64,000 bases of DNA from NCBI GenBank assembly GCA_010645155.1, contig CM021316.1:4413220-4477219 (forward strand), read 5' to 3'. The position numbers were made by a program, and so were the translations under genes. This DNA comes from Tigriopus japonicus. Its lineage: Eukaryota > Arthropoda > Copepoda > Harpacticoida > Harpacticidae. Within the stretch, counting starts at the first letter, position 1; each line of letters opens with the position of its first letter. Shown here in pieces: positions 22,153-34,388 of the stretch. The notes beneath the pieces are model-generated. The model had not been told where the DNA came from. It saw only the letters and a program-made list of their open reading frames with translations, and did not search any database.

Positions 22153-22699
22153 CATTTAAATCATCATCCTAGAGAACAAGGACTTAATGCCCCCCAAAAA
22201 TGACTTGATTATACTGTTTGACGAAGGGTGCTATGAATAACTTTGGAGAAATTCATGATTTTTTTCAAATTAAGCGCCACTTCCTTGGAAACAGTCTCCA
22301 AAATACTGAAAAAATGAAGAAATATTTGACATTAAAAAAACAGCAAAAAAAGCCAAGCCCAAACCTGGATTGGGAAAAATACCACCACTACTTTATTTCG
22401 AATTGGTTGGTCTTTGGATATTCCAATTCTGACTGGCTATTTGACCTTCGCTTCACTTTCTCCAACTCGCACTCCCCTCTGGTTCCGTCCCCGCCTCCTT
22501 TTGGCAACCTTGCGTGTGGAAGAAGCCCTTTCAAAGAAGACATCTTCGGCCTAATACTAGTAGGGAAAAAGGAACACCTGTAGAGGAATTCTCAGTGCAT
22601 GCAAAGTAAGTAAGTTGGAGTACCTTTCAAAAAAATTCAGTACCGTGGTTTGCGCTGTTTGGGCTCAGAATTGCGCTTTCGTTAACGAAGGAACAAAGA

Positions 22700-22800
22700 T
22701 TGTGAAGCCTCTCATTCCTTCGTCCGTTCCCTCTTCGCTCTCTCTCTCTTTCTCTCCCTCCGTCTGTCTCTCTTTTCGTTTCTCTGTGCCTCTCTTCTAG
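22700..22800. repeat. Pyrimidine-rich low-complexity tract
   Basis: A TCTCTC/CCCTC-rich tract of about 100 bp. It could be a promoter-proximal or intronic polypyrimidine region, but no gene is attached to it by any visible splice model. Confidence 0.5.
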
Positions 22801-23009
22801 CTCTTCCCCCGGGACTTCTTCGAGTTCCGCTCCTTTGAGGCTACCAGTCAGTGAAAAATATCCTTAGGATGAAGTGTGTGTTATTTTAACTTCAATTTTA
22901 TGTGATCGAGGTGGAGATGTCCAACGACACAGGACACGTCAGCTAAAGGTAGGATTAGTTTTACCTGGCATTTCATAATCGTTTTTTAAACCTAAGCATA
23001 TCAGGGAGG

Positions 23010-23253
23010 AGACGTGGTGTCGTGGTTAGCGCAGTTTCCTGTAGTGAGAGAGGTCCCAGGTTCGATTCTCCTCCCCGATCTTTCTCAGGGAAACTTTTAG
23101 ACGCTAATCCACACCCACTGACGGAGAACCAATCTGATACCGGACACGAGATTGCCTATCGGAAATGATTTGGAAGATGTGATGGCTGGCTTCGCTGGCC
23201 GGGCGAGGCTCAAACCTCCGACCCTAGCACCCACAATCAAAAAAAAAAAAAAA
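23010..23253 (+). repeat. tRNA-derived SINE with A tail
   Basis: The first about 70 bp form a tRNA-like head with A-box region GTGGTTAGCGCAGT (from about 23026) and B box GGTTCGATTC (about 23061). An unrelated body follows to a run of 16-17 A (about 23237-23253). This is the architecture of a polymerase III SINE mobilised by a LINE. Flanking duplications are not evident. It is a different family from 16797-17235. Confidence 0.85.
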
Positions 23254-23453
23254 AGCAGATTTTGTTTTGCTATTAGCCAGTAGTCATTAGTCATTCCAGT
23301 TCAGAGGATTGTATCCATATTACTAAGAAGTACGGAAATGGACAACATTTAAATATTTTTGAGAAACTGTAGGGAGTAGTAAAGCTTCAAGCAATTAAAA
23401 ACGTAACAGGATATGAGTTTGTTAACCGTTTTTACTGTTGACCAAGTTATAAA

Positions 23454-23804
23454 ATGTGTACCGACAACACCCGCCCAAAACAACAAACATCTGTCCCACT
23501 GGTGGAGGCTAGTCCACACGGCACCTTCCCTCCACCTTTTCGAATGCGGTCAAGGGCTGTCAGGGGTGGGGGTGTCGTTGCTTTGGTGCAACACGTCAAG
23601 GGCGACCACCTTCATGTGACTAAGGAGGAGACCAGGACAACCTCGGTTGGCAACAACAACATTTTGCAGACCCTCGAAGGTCAAAGGCATTTTGATACAT
23701 TTTTGATGAAGTCATCTTGCGGTTCCAAAACCCAGGCGACCAAAGACTTGCAATTAGTAAACACTTGGCCATCTCAGAAGTTTTGCTCAGTTTCTAAAAC
23801 CTAA
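23454..23804 (+). other. G+C-richer open frame, possible retrotransposon endonuclease remnant
   Basis: A frame of about 116 codons with the short motif VRGGGVVALVQHV, faintly like the GGGVA block of Jockey/CR1 endonucleases. The resemblance is too short for a firm call. No neighbouring reverse transcriptase is visible. Confidence 0.2.
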
Positions 23805-23809
23805 AAAAT

Positions 23810-24505
23810 GCTTAGATATAAAATTACTCAATGAAAATTTGGAAAATACCTCAATAACCTTGGTTTTTTTTACCGTAAAAGTCAATTAGATTACCTCTAG
23901 AAATTGATTTTTGGTCAAAGTACCTCAAATCAAAACCGATTTTTCCGATCAAAACTGGGGATAAACTGAAAAATTAATTCGTAGAAAAGAAATTTCAAAT
24001 CCGATCTTTACTCATCACTTTCTATTCATTTTTGAATAATTAAGTTTTCGAGTCAACCTCGAATGGAACAATGGCTGAAAGTTTACATTCGCAAAATGTT
24101 CAGATATTGGTAGGTCCCTCTGAGTAAAGACCACCAAGCACATCTCTGGAAAATATCTCTCCCATTAAGACGATCAGAGTTTGGCAACAGACACAATTAT
24201 GGCCAATCTATTGCGCTATATGATCAAATTAGTGTCAATCAGTATCACCTAAGTCAGAGACTGGAAAGCAAAAGAACTAATGTGTGGAAGTTCAGAAACC
24301 ATAATGAACACGATGCATCAAATGGGTTGTTTAGGTTTGGATCGAAATATCTAAAGACATCTTGGGATTTTTTCGACCTGCAATATAATGGGAACAACTT
24401 TACTTTTCTTGTATTTTGAAAGTTTCTGTCAAGGAAAAAACGCTATATACCTAAAAACCTATTAACTAAACATTTTTGATATACTATTTCATCCAAATTT
24501 AGATA
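23810..24505. other. AT-rich stretch without features
   Basis: No coding, tRNA-like or inverted-repeat signal is seen before the MITE at 24514. Confidence 0.4.
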
Positions 24506-24513
24506 CTATTTAG

Positions 24514-24853
24514 TAGTGATGGACCGAAAGTGCTTTCGGCCGAAATTACGGCCGAAATTTCGGTTTTGGTTTCGGTTTCGGTTATGCCTACCGAAACCGA
24601 AAGCATATATGCACTATAAGGGATGGAGTTTGACAACAAAATTGAAAAAAATTTCGTCCAAAAACCTCTGAAATTTAAGTTTCCCGATCTTTCAAAATTT
24701 GCGACTAGCCAACATCGAACACACTAGCAATTTAATTTTTTAATGTGGATTTTGCATTTATACAATTTTGTAGTCAGCTGCTTTCGGTTTCGGTTAAGCC
24801 CTCTTTCGGCCAAATCTTCGGTTTCGGTTATGAGCCCTTTCGGTCCATCACTA
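24514..24853. mobile_element. hAT-type MITE, TAGTGATGGACCGAAAG family, copy 2
   Basis: The ends are TAGTGATGGACCGAAAG and CTTTCGGTCCATCACTA. The flanking 8-mers CTATTTAG (24506-24513) and CTATTAAG (24854-24861) differ at one base, supporting an 8-bp target duplication. Subterminal TTTCGG/CCGAAA runs are present at both ends. Its interior closely matches 21831-22152. Confidence 0.9.
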
Positions 24854-25019
24854 CTATTAAGCTACCTGTTGAATTCAAATACGTTCATCCGCAGGATTTG
24901 ATGTTGTATTCAACTATATCAAATGTAGATGTAGGTTTATTTACAGCTGAGTTATTTGGGTCTGACTGGTCCAATTTTGACCCCAAAAAGCCGAAAACCG
25001 CCATTGTTATATAAAAAAA

Positions 25020-25869
25020 ACAAATTACTAAAAATTTCATTTTGCTTTTCAATGTCGCGAAAGTAAATAAAAAAAATAAATATTGAAGTTTACTCGAAAA
25101 AGGTTGGGAAATGCGTTACCACGATTCCTGTTTCCCCTGAGTTGGCTAATAACTTCCAACATGTCTAAATACAGGCACTAAGAACTCAAACTGCAGTCAT
25201 TTCAGTCTCTAAATATGGATTAACTAGTATATAAAAAAGTTAAAAAAATAGGCATATAACATTTTCCTTGGACCTAAACCTATATAATACAGTAAAAGTA
25301 AAAGTAATAGAATTATGGGTCCAAAAATGCTAAGATATCTTGCAGTATTTAGGTAGATCCGAACCTAAAAAGCCATTTGAAACACTTACCAGACAGAATC
25401 GAGACCACCATGTTAAGTCGTGGTTCATTGAGACATGCTCCTTTTCAATTGAGGCCTGGTCCTAGTTGATCATGGGATATTCTTTGATCCACTCATATCA
25501 TCTAGAACGTTTTCTGCCCACATTCTGAAGGAAACGTGTGTGACTTATGAGTGGAAAATCATTTTGACGAAGCTTCCAACTTCCTTGGCTTTTTCTCCCT
25601 TTTGATACTGGAATCAAAAGTAGTAGCTCAAGTAATGTTTAAGACCGATTCATGAGAATTTTAAGCCCTAATGATTTCAAAATGAAATGCATATCCCACG
25701 CCACACTTTACCCAATTTCGGTCTAGAGAAATGAATTCTTCCATTTTAAGGGCTGGTGAAAGAGGAATGTTGTACGTACGTATTTGATTTGTAAAATGAA
25801 TACATCTCTTCTTACAGGGATCAAGTGGTTGATTTGATCTGACGGACCAATACAAACTTACTCATCATC
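25020..25869. other. Upstream region of the GPCR gene
   Basis: AT-rich, with no repeat family recognised. A TTACAG|GG at 25812-25819 could be the acceptor of a 5' UTR intron. A TGA at 25840-25842 is in frame with the GPCR start and closes the frame upstream. No TATA box can be assigned. Confidence 0.35.
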
Positions 25870-26201
25870 ATGATCGTTCCTGGCCTAGTCTTGGAGGAAA
25901 GCTTATCTTCGTCTATGCACCCTCACTTGAATCATACCAATGGGAAGTACTCAAGCAATAGTAGTTGGGAAGGATCTTATTCTGATTCCAATCGAGAGGA
26001 TGTCTTTGTCATCAACAATAACAACTTCAACGGCTCAGATTTCCTCCCCGGAATTGGAGGAAGTGAGTGCTTGGGGGGTGCCACCGAGGCCGAAATGGCA
26101 TTGTACATTGACCTCACGTTCTGGATGGAGGCTGTGGTTCAAAGTGTGATTGGGATCATTGGATTCTTCGCCAACCTCATCGTGATTCCTATTCTCTGTG
26201 G
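25870..26201 (+). CDS. GPCR exon 1: N-terminus and TM1
   Basis: Encodes residues 1-110 and two bases of codon 111. The start ATG is preceded in frame by TGA at 25840, supporting this start. The extracellular N-terminus of about 85 residues has N-glycosylation sequons at N21 (NHT), N30 (NSS) and N54 (NGS), and no signal peptide. TM1 is WMEAVVQSVIGIIGFFANLI with the conserved asparagine (FFANLIV). The donor is G|GTAAGA at 26202. Confidence 0.85.
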
Positions 26202-27098
26202 GTAAGAGAGACACCTTTTAGCACCACGTGGTACGCTCGACAACTTCTTTCAATCCTACAAAATTGAAGAGCTTGAAGAGCAAACGTGCTTGTGTAGACG
26301 AGAAGACACGCATTATCTTGTCCTTCTACATTATTCAAACGCTTAGACGGGGCTTAGATTAGAGCGCATTACCTGGATGAAACAACGACTGCTAGGTTTT
26401 TGGTGTTCACTTTTGAATTGAAGTAACTAAGCTAGGGAAAGAGGAAATTTAAAACCATTAAATGGCAAGTCGCCAGGTACCCCACTGAAATTGGCCTACC
26501 TAATGCCGTTGAAGGCGGTAAATTGGTACAACGCTGATTGTACTTTTATTGGTACATTCATAAGCAGACTATCTGTCATAATTGTAACGTAGTTGACGAT
26601 AGAAAAAGGTTCAGTATGGGCGGAGATACACATACAAGTGGAGTGAGCGGCTTTCGTTCATATAAAGACTGAAGTTGAGCCCGTGGAAGATACGATTCGG
26701 AGGGCTCTTTCCAAGCGTTATGGAACGTAAATAGTTCTTACTATGCTCAATCGAAATTGTGTTTCTCCTGAGGCACAGTAAGACCTTAATGCTAGGACCA
26801 TTATGATTGAATCCAATTGATTGGATGGGGCCACAGTCTTTGTCATTCATTCATCTTTATCATTCCGATCCAATAATTGCTTCCGTTCTTATGTCATATA
26901 GAGACAATTTTAACACCATGATCTTTAATTTCAGATCCAAAATTCAATTTGAAAAACTACATTTCGGGGTAGAAAATGTAATGCAAAGCAAAAATTTCTG
27001 CTAAGGATATTTCTGATTTTAGAATTGACCGTTACATCAAAGGTGGAAGTATTACAAGCGCCGGATTTTTGGACACAATCTCATTATTTCAAGTTTAT
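26202..27098 (+). other. GPCR intron 1, first part
   Basis: AT-rich intronic sequence before the mariner insertion. No other element or conserved block is recognised. Confidence 0.5.
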
Positions 27099-27099
27099 G

Positions 27100-28376
27100 T
27101 ACATACTTTGCAACATAGCGTCCGCACTAGCTATACAACGAGTCATAGCTCATCAAAAAGTAATCTGAGAGCAAAGTTTATTTCATTTTTTTTGTCAGTT
27201 TTCATCATTTATGATTTATTTATTCAATGTGACTGCCTCCGGCGGCAATTACTGCCTCCACACGTACACAAGTAAAATGAGCCACATGTCTTCTTTGTGG
27301 AGAATTTGGTCATGTTGCGTTTTACTGAGGCCTTCAACGACCCCAGGCTGTTATGGGGCGACTTGTTCACGACCCACCATAACTCCGACCACAACTAATA
27401 ATCACAAGGGTTGAGATCAGGGCTGTTAGAGGGCCACTGATTTGGCTTGACAAGCACGTCAAAGACAAATAAAAATAAAATTTAAAAAAACAAATAAAAT
27501 TTCAAATAGTCCAAGACCTTTTTGGCGGTGTGACATGGGGCAGAGTCCTGAATCCACAAGAACTTTGTTTCTGGAGGGCAGCTACTTAGCAGCCAAGGCA
27601 CAACCACTTAAACAGTGGAGTTGACCCTTGTGTCAGAAGGGAAGACTTGGGCAGGCATCACATTGCCGTCGCTGGTTATGAGACCAAAGAACATAATCTA
27701 GGTTGGATTTTTGCTCCTCTGACAGCCACCTGTTGTTTTAAGGGTTGTAGGCTCCGTCCACAGTGAAGGTTGATTCGTCTGAGAATAACCGCACACCACC
27801 TGGATTGGCCTTGAGGATTCGCCGCAACTTCAAACTTCTAGCCAATCTCACAGCCTTCATTTTCTGATTAGAGTGAGTTCTGATTAGAGTATGATTTTGA
27901 GAGTTAGAAGATGGCGACGGTCCCTGACAAATGAAGTGAGCCTTAAGTCTTCTATAATGGCCTTGGACATGGTCTTGCGGCTCACATCCCTCTTACTACG
28001 TGAGCTCTGATGGAGACAGCCGGGTTGACAGTGATCGACTTCCTGAGGCCAGCCAAGAAGGTACTGGTTCTCTTCTTGGCCTTTTGGGGCTTGTGCTCAA
28101 TGCCTTGTCTATTCTTCAATCGCTTGACGACGTCATACATAGTCCTTTTGGGGGACTTGGTCACTTAACGACGGTGGCTGTTGAGTTGCCAGCAGCATGC
28201 AAATCTGCAATCACTTTCTGTCTTTGTTCTTGGGACATCATTGAGGCAGAATTTCAAGAAATTTCTTTACTAAATGTTTGTTGACATTGCTGACAAATTT
28301 CAGCTGAAAATTTAGCAAGATATTTGAAAAAAAATAATTTTGAAATTGAGTGCGGATACTAAGTTGCCAGTCTGTA
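27100..28376 (-). mobile_element. Mariner element in GPCR intron 1, antisense to the gene
   Basis: The termini TACATACTTTGCAACATAG and the reverse of AAGTTGCCAGTCTGTA match as imperfect inverted repeats (shared core TCCGCACT) and begin with TA, as expected for Tc1/mariner target sites. The 1.28-kb length is that of a full single-gene mariner. Confidence 0.88.
27220..28252 (-). pseudogene. Mariner transposase pseudogene
   Basis: The minus strand starts MSQEQRQKVIADLHAAGNST and shows an N-terminal helix-turn-helix (PKRTMYDVVKRLK), then FLAGLRKSI and, after frameshifts, FSDE- and QDSAPCHT-like remnants. Several stops, frameshifts and an A-rich insertion (27470-27510) in the catalytic region make it inactive. 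The class cuts and pastes DNA at TA sites. It resembles the transposases at 42571 and 44635. Confidence 0.85.
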
Positions 28377-28868
28377 TCACAGTCAAAAAAACTGACCTCA
28401 GGCGGCATTTATCGCAATTCTTGGAGTGTAGAGGTAGAGAGATTCCCAAAAACCGCTCTTCACTTTGCTATGTTTGAATGCATCTCGTACGTCCCCAGTG
28501 ATTTGAAATTGACAGCAGTTACCAGCAAGTTGTGAATTATTGTATCAAGAAATATTCTTAGATTTTAGGGAAATCAAGATTTTTGCCTCATTTTGAAGTT
28601 ATTACAGGTTTAATATGTCAACTTCAGTTTCAAAATAAGTCACTCTCTACATATGAGGAAGAAGCAAAAAGGGAAGAGGAGCCGTCAACCACGTCAGATT
28701 GATCAATTTCAGGCCTTCTAAAAGGAGATGGGGAAGCTTTCAGACCAAGGAAATCTTTAAGAAGAGGAACGAGTTTTGTATTTTCCCGCGCTCTTTTGCT
28801 TTCCAATGAGGGCCGAAAGAAGACAACAAACAACGCTACAGTAACATACTTCATTCAAGTTTGTGAAA
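28377..28868 (+). other. GPCR intron 1, between mariner and foldback element
   Basis: No recognisable element or coding sequence. Confidence 0.45.
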
Positions 28869-29319
28869 GCAAGAAGCACGGAAATCATGGAATGGGAGGC
28901 TAGCAATAAGAATTATGATTTCCAGCAAAAACGAATCATTTGCGTTCTTCTGCAAATGAGACCTGGCTTGCATTGAGAAGAACACGCATTTCGAATTTCA
29001 GCCCAATGGAATGCCAAAGTGAAAAATTATGCCTTCTCAAACTTATGTACTGAAGAAAGCATAAAATGAATGAACTCGCCCTTTTGTGGTAAAACTATTA
29101 CCACAAAAGGGCTAGTTCATTCATTCTCGGCAGGATTTCCATTGAACTTTGAGTGAGCATAACATTTGTCTCCGACGTTCGATTGAGCTGAAAATTGAAA
29201 TCTGTATTTTTGTCAACATAGGCAAGGTCTCATTTGTAGCAGAAGAACATAATTGTGTTCTTACTGGAAACCATAATTGTCATTGCTAGCCTCCCACTCC
29301 GTGATTCCAGTGCTTCTTG
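28869..29319. mobile_element. Foldback (palindromic) element in GPCR intron 1
   Basis: Arms 28869-29092 and 29095-29319 pair in reverse, from GCAAGAAGCAC at the outside to CCTTTTGTGGTA/TACCACAAAAGG at the centre. The outer and inner thirds are the best conserved. A single-arm relative is at 13392-13600. Target duplications are not clear. It is non-coding and could form a long hairpin in the unspliced GPCR transcript. Confidence 0.8.
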
Positions 29320-32300
29320 GTGAAAGTAAAAGGGTGAATGAAACGGTTAAAACAGCACGTACCTGGGCCGCAAGTCACAGATGCTCTAGGGAGATGCTCT
29401 AGATCCACAGATGCTCTAGGGAGTAAACACCCAAAAACGCCCTTCAAAACCCTCCTTCCAACGCTCAATTCACGAAGTCATCAAGAAACCAACCCTGAGA
29501 GAAATAAAGTGCATCCAAGTCATCCCTGGCCGAGATTAACTTAACACTTCTAGAGATTTCATTTGTGCTGCCTAAAAGCCTGCTCTTCCTTGACAATGAG
29601 TGACTTGAGACTGGAAAGGTCTGACGGCAATTTTGACATGATCAGAACAAACCGAGGAGAGAAGTAAAGGAGAAAATGAAGGTGAAGTGAAGCTGAGGCA
29701 TTCTTCTTTGTTTCCTTAATTCTTTGTCGGTTTCTTTAATTAGTTGACGGGTCAAAAAAGCCGACGTAATGTCACTTATGAACAAATATTTGAAAATTTT
29801 CATTTGTTCGACTTTCAAGTGTACTAAGGTCGGGGCTGTTCTAAATCATTGGGGAAACCTATTCCACAGATCAATTTTGAATAGCTTTTCTTGATCAACA
29901 TTTACGAAGGATGCAATGTGAAATTTGGCCTAAAACAGATTTTTAAAAATGAACATGCGACAGTACTTTTCAACTACAAAACTGGTCTCATAAGTCTTGG
30001 GAATTCATAAAGGACTTCTCCAGCTAAATAAATATGGTGGTCAGTTCGTGGTGTCATAATTGAGACCCAAAAACAATCAATGATCACAACAACTGTGAAA
30101 AAAATGACAATCATGTTGTTTTCTTCAAGACCCTAAATGAACTGAATCTGATCGAATCCAGATTTTAGGCAATGTTCCAAATTTTGATTCCAGTTTGGTA
30201 CTAATCCGATCTCAAAAGTCGCCAATCATCCCTGAGCCAGAACTGAAAAATCTGGCCCAACCACTCCCTATGTTTGAAGCAATTGCTTCAACCCATCATG
30301 ATCAAGAAACGCAAACCTTCTTTCAGGCTCAGGATATCAATTCTATGAAAGATATTCTGGAATAATTGGCAATGATCTTGTTAAAAGGGGTTTCAACTCT
30401 TCCCAAAGATTATGACAAACTTAATCTTGGACAAGTTATCAGTGGACATCAGAACAAACCAGAAATCTAGTTCTCCATCACCATTACGAGGAAATTGACT
30501 TTCTGCATGGTCATTTGAAGGTCCTCTCCATATCTAAACAGCCTGGAGCACTTCCATGATGAGAAGTACCCCCAATTTTGAAGGGTGAAATAGACAATTC
30601 GAAATGAAGGATTACTCTCACTTCCCAGTGTCTTATGCATCAAGAGTGGAATTCAAAGTGTCTAAAGCAACAGTGACATGCTTTGACTTTGGACAATCAT
30701 AACTGGACAACAACCATCTGATTCAAACATGTGGAACACACACTTGTCAACCAACATCTCAGAAAAGCTATTGAACAAGATAACTAAAAATATGGGAGCC
30801 AAAGTGAACATTGACAAATATCAAAGAAGAAGAGCACTGAAACCAAAGAGAACCCCACTCCAAAATGGTTACATCTTCAGCTTAATGAAGCCAACAATGT
30901 GCATAAATGCCAAATAAAGTCTCTTAATTAATATGTCAAATGTCAATAAAAAATTGCAATTTTAATAATTATCTTTATTGCGAGATAGCGCTCATTGGAT
31001 ACATTGGATGAATATATTTGTTACATTTCATTTTTGACTTATATTGTCCGTGTAGGGGCCCATTCTGGGTTTGGTAGCTAATAATAAATAATTAATAAAA
31101 GGTAATGATTATAGGTGACTGGTTCCCTTGTTAGACTCAAAGAGATTGCCCACATTGGCAAGGCTCAATTTCGGAGGTTCCTTCCTCTTGTTAAAGATTT
31201 CCTTGTTTCAGACTTATGGATTTTTGAACACCATTGTGACAAACTAAAGCAATTTTTGTGCATTACAAGAAGACAACTTTTGAAGTTAGAATAAACGTTT
31301 GCAGAATGAAGTAAAAAAGAAACACCAAACATATAAACTTGCATAAAAAGCGAAAGGAGATGTCACTACATAGACCGGGTTTCTTGGTACTAGCGTGTTC
31401 AGAGTCTCCATTTTCAGCGCTCTCCAAGCCTCCAAGCCAAAACAGGCGGATTATAGTTGGGATGGTGGCTCCAACGTGAGAAAAGAAAAAAGGCCTACGA
31501 AGGCCGACTCTCTCCCACTAAAAGTCCGTTTATTTGCACTTTTTACCCGTCCCTACCAATCCCTCATGCGGTTGGCAATTGTCCAAATCATACCCATAAG
31601 TAGATTGGTCAAAAGTATCCAATGATGAAGTACAGGGTGCGTATGGTATTTGTTGATTTCAGGAGTTCTGCAGGAAAAAGGCTCCCATTTCAAAAATCTT
31701 GGTCCGATTTGAGAAATAAGCACATATTTGGATTCAGCGTTGAAAATACTATGATTTTAGTCAAAGAAACCGCCTTTTTCGTAAAAACCTCTTTCCAGTC
31801 TGGGCCTGAATCCGGAGCAGGCCTTGGCTGCCAAATGTCCTCGCAAATAAGATATAGAATATATGTATGTAGAATAGCTGTCGAACTTTTTTTTTATTCC
31901 ATCTGACGAGTTATCGGGTTTTCCTAGGGACGCTTTATTGTAGAAAACAATATTTAAGAAAAGCTCACTGAGTTTTGAGACTTTGAAAAAAATGACTTTA
32001 AAGTGTCTGTTGACCTCCTTTTATCAACAATGAGATTATTGATATTGTCTCGCAATAAACATTATTATTATTATTATTTAATCCAAGGGAAAGCACTCGT
32101 TTCAGTTTCTTTGTCAGATTTTTGTTTTCAAGCCATAATAAGTGAATTCTAAACCATAGAAAATACCGTTCATAACAAAAAAGACAATTAAAACGTACAA
32201 CCCTCAAATTTAAAGACAATGATATTTTTTTTCATCATCCTGACCTGTTTGGGAAGCGGAAAGTGTACCACACATGTGGGATTATCTATCTTTAGGATGG

Positions 32301-32588
32301 GTGCTGATGGGCAGTGATTTCATTCGATGATATTTGTGAAAAAGTGGGTAATTTTAGGCTGAATGAATGCAAAACCAGGCTGACCACATCTTCATGACCA
32401 TGTTATTGGGAGGCACGACTCAAAGGAGGATATTGTTTCATATCTTCTCTAACTTAATGAGCCAAGCTTTGTAGTGGTTCCTCGCTCGAATGAGATCCTC
32501 TTAATCCTCTTGGAAGCCTTGAAACGCTAGCTATCGTTTATTCGGAAATACTCATCTATTAATCTATTAAGCCTCTCCTCTTTTTCAG
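29320..32588 (+). other. GPCR intron 1, last part
   Basis: About 3.3 kb. A short tandem of GATGCTCTAGGGAG is present at about 29381-29425. AATAAAC followed by an (ATT)n run near 32045-32068 resembles a LINE 3' end. Open frames at 30729-30917, 31395-31625 and 31622-31906 have no recognisable domain. Confidence 0.45.
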
Positions 32589-32813
32589 GGAAAACATGAA
32601 GAGTATTTTTAACCGACTACTAGCCAGTTTGGTGATTTTCGACAATGGCTACATTCTGCTCACCCTCTTAGAGACATTGCGACGGAATTCAAGAACCATG
32701 GACTTTTTCAACATCGTCTATTGTTATGTTCTTTATCCTCTTCGGAATATCGTTTTGTGTTGTACCATCTATATGGCTATTGCCCTAGCTTTGGAACGCT
32801 ATCGAGCCATCAG
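32589..32813 (+). CDS. GPCR exon 2: TM2 and TM3
   Basis: The acceptor TTTTTCAG ends at 32588. The exon encodes residues 111-185 plus part of 186. It carries FNRLLASLVIFDNGYILLT (TM2, with the family's LAxFD-like block), then C156 and YPLRNIVLCCTIYMAIALAL with ERY at 180-182 (TM3). YPLRNI just before TM3 is strongly reminiscent of arthropod and mollusc FMRFamide receptors. The donor is CAG|GTAGAC. Confidence 0.9.
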
Positions 32814-32883
32814 GTAGACCAAGAAGAAGTAAAGAGGCCCTCTTAATATTGTTTTCCTAAGTTTTTCCTCTCCTTTGTTACAG

Positions 32884-33070
32884 ACATCCTATCCAGTATC
32901 ACAATGCCAATGCTGGAACAAACCCGTGGAAAAAAGCTTTCACTAACTATTTGGGACCAGTGATTGGTTTCTCTGTGATCACCAACTTGCCTAAGTTTCT
33001 CGAATTTGAGGCACTCTATCAAGAAACCATCCACGACACGTACAACTCAGAGCTCAACACAGTATCGAAG
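32884..33070 (+). CDS. GPCR exon 3: intracellular loop 2, TM4, extracellular loop 2
   Basis: Separated from exon 2 by a 70-bp intron. It encodes residues 186-248: RHPIQYHNANAG (loop 2), a TM4 of AFTNYLGPVIGFSVITNLPK, and the start of extracellular loop 2. No cysteine is encoded here or in the next exon up to TM5, which is unusual for family A receptors. The donor is AAG|GTACGA. Confidence 0.88.
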
Positions 33071-34048
33071 GTACGAACAATAGATTTGTTTTTACGAAAT
33101 ACCCATTCAAAATAATATCAAACATTGCACTTGGTGATGGTGAGACCTTTAGTAAACGGAAGAACGCCTAAGATTAAATGTTATTGCATAAAGGGGCAAA
33201 TCCGAAAGGACATCGTGTCAGTGTGTCCATGTTTCCTTTGTTTTATTATAATGGCTAAGTGTTGCGTTGTGTCAATGCAAGTCTTTGAAAAGTACCATCC
33301 AATTACTATCGTGCACTCAAAGTACAAATGAATAATGCTCTATCTTTCTATGCATATATTTGATCCCATCCAATCATTGATGATGAATGACCAATGAATT
33401 GGGTGAGACTGGGAAGTTGGGAAATATTAGTGGTGGGTCCATATCGTTCCAAAACGGATCCGGATCCAAAATCCAAGAACTGTTCCGGACTTCGAACTGA
33501 CTTCGAAAAGCCATGATTTTTTCTTGAAAAGTAAATGCTTTCAGTTTTTTAAATGATCCCTTGTCATACTGTGACACTTCGGGAACGTCCTTAAGGACGT
33601 TAAGAACTGTCGAGATCCAAGTCATAACCGGTTCAATGTGATCTCGATTGAAAAGTCTCCGATCCGAATGTGACCCGGAACCTGAACAAATCCATCCCTA
33701 AAGAATATGCATTCAAGAGTAGACTCAATGCCCTATCAAGAGATTAAGAGAATGGAACAGCAATTCCTTATTCGACGACTTTGCTTTTATCAGTGAAGCT
33801 TCATTAAACAAAGAACTAGACATAATAGTTATGAAACTAGCATAACAATCAGACCACCAGCAAGTGGTCAAAGTGGTTATTTGGACAATAAACACATTAA
33901 TCGTCTGTCGCGCGATAAAACACTTTTTGTTCCTACTTTTCCTCTCATATGGTACAAGAACTTTTGCGGCATTACATTGACATGTGTATGACATGCTCGT
34001 TATGCTAAAATCGGCATTTTTTATCCTTGAGGGTTCAAATGCTTGGCA
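33071..34048 (+). other. GPCR intron 3, first part
   Basis: No recognised element before the MITE at 34057. Confidence 0.4.
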
Positions 34049-34056
34049 TTGACAAG

Positions 34057-34354
34057 TAGTGATGGGTTTCGAACCGGGAGTGCTGCCATTTTTTACTCGG
34101 AAGTTCATCATTGTTGATTAGGGCAGGTTGTATTGAACGTTTTCAAAAAGACCTAAACAAGGACCAATTTGGCAACACTCGAACTAGTTCGATTTCGAGT
34201 TCCATCAGTAGCTATACTTTTGGATTTCGAGTTGGCAGTGCTGCCATATTTTATGACGTCTCTAGTTGAGAAGATTAGTTAGGGGTCAACTTTTTGACCT
34301 TAAAATCCAAAGTGGCAAAACTCGGCCAAAAATCCAACTCGAAACCCATCAGTA
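34057..34354. mobile_element. hAT-type MITE, family B, copy 2 in GPCR intron 3
   Basis: The ends are TAGTGATGGGTTTCGAA and TCGAAACCCATCAGTA. The exact 8-bp target duplication TTGACAAG is at 34049-34056 and 34355-34362. It is the full-length reverse partner of 2114-2411. At 298 bp and with no coding capacity it is a clean reference copy of the family. Confidence 0.93.
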
Positions 34355-34388
34355 TTGACAAGTCCATTTTCAAATGCTAGACTCCAGT

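Noticed and set aside
22218..22583. 121-codon plus frame
   Set aside because: Composition varies from Lys-rich to Pro/Ser-rich along the frame and no domain or splice context supports it.
23010..23080. Functional tRNA gene at the SINE head
   Set aside because: A-tailed body follows and the acceptor stem does not pair; treated as a SINE head.
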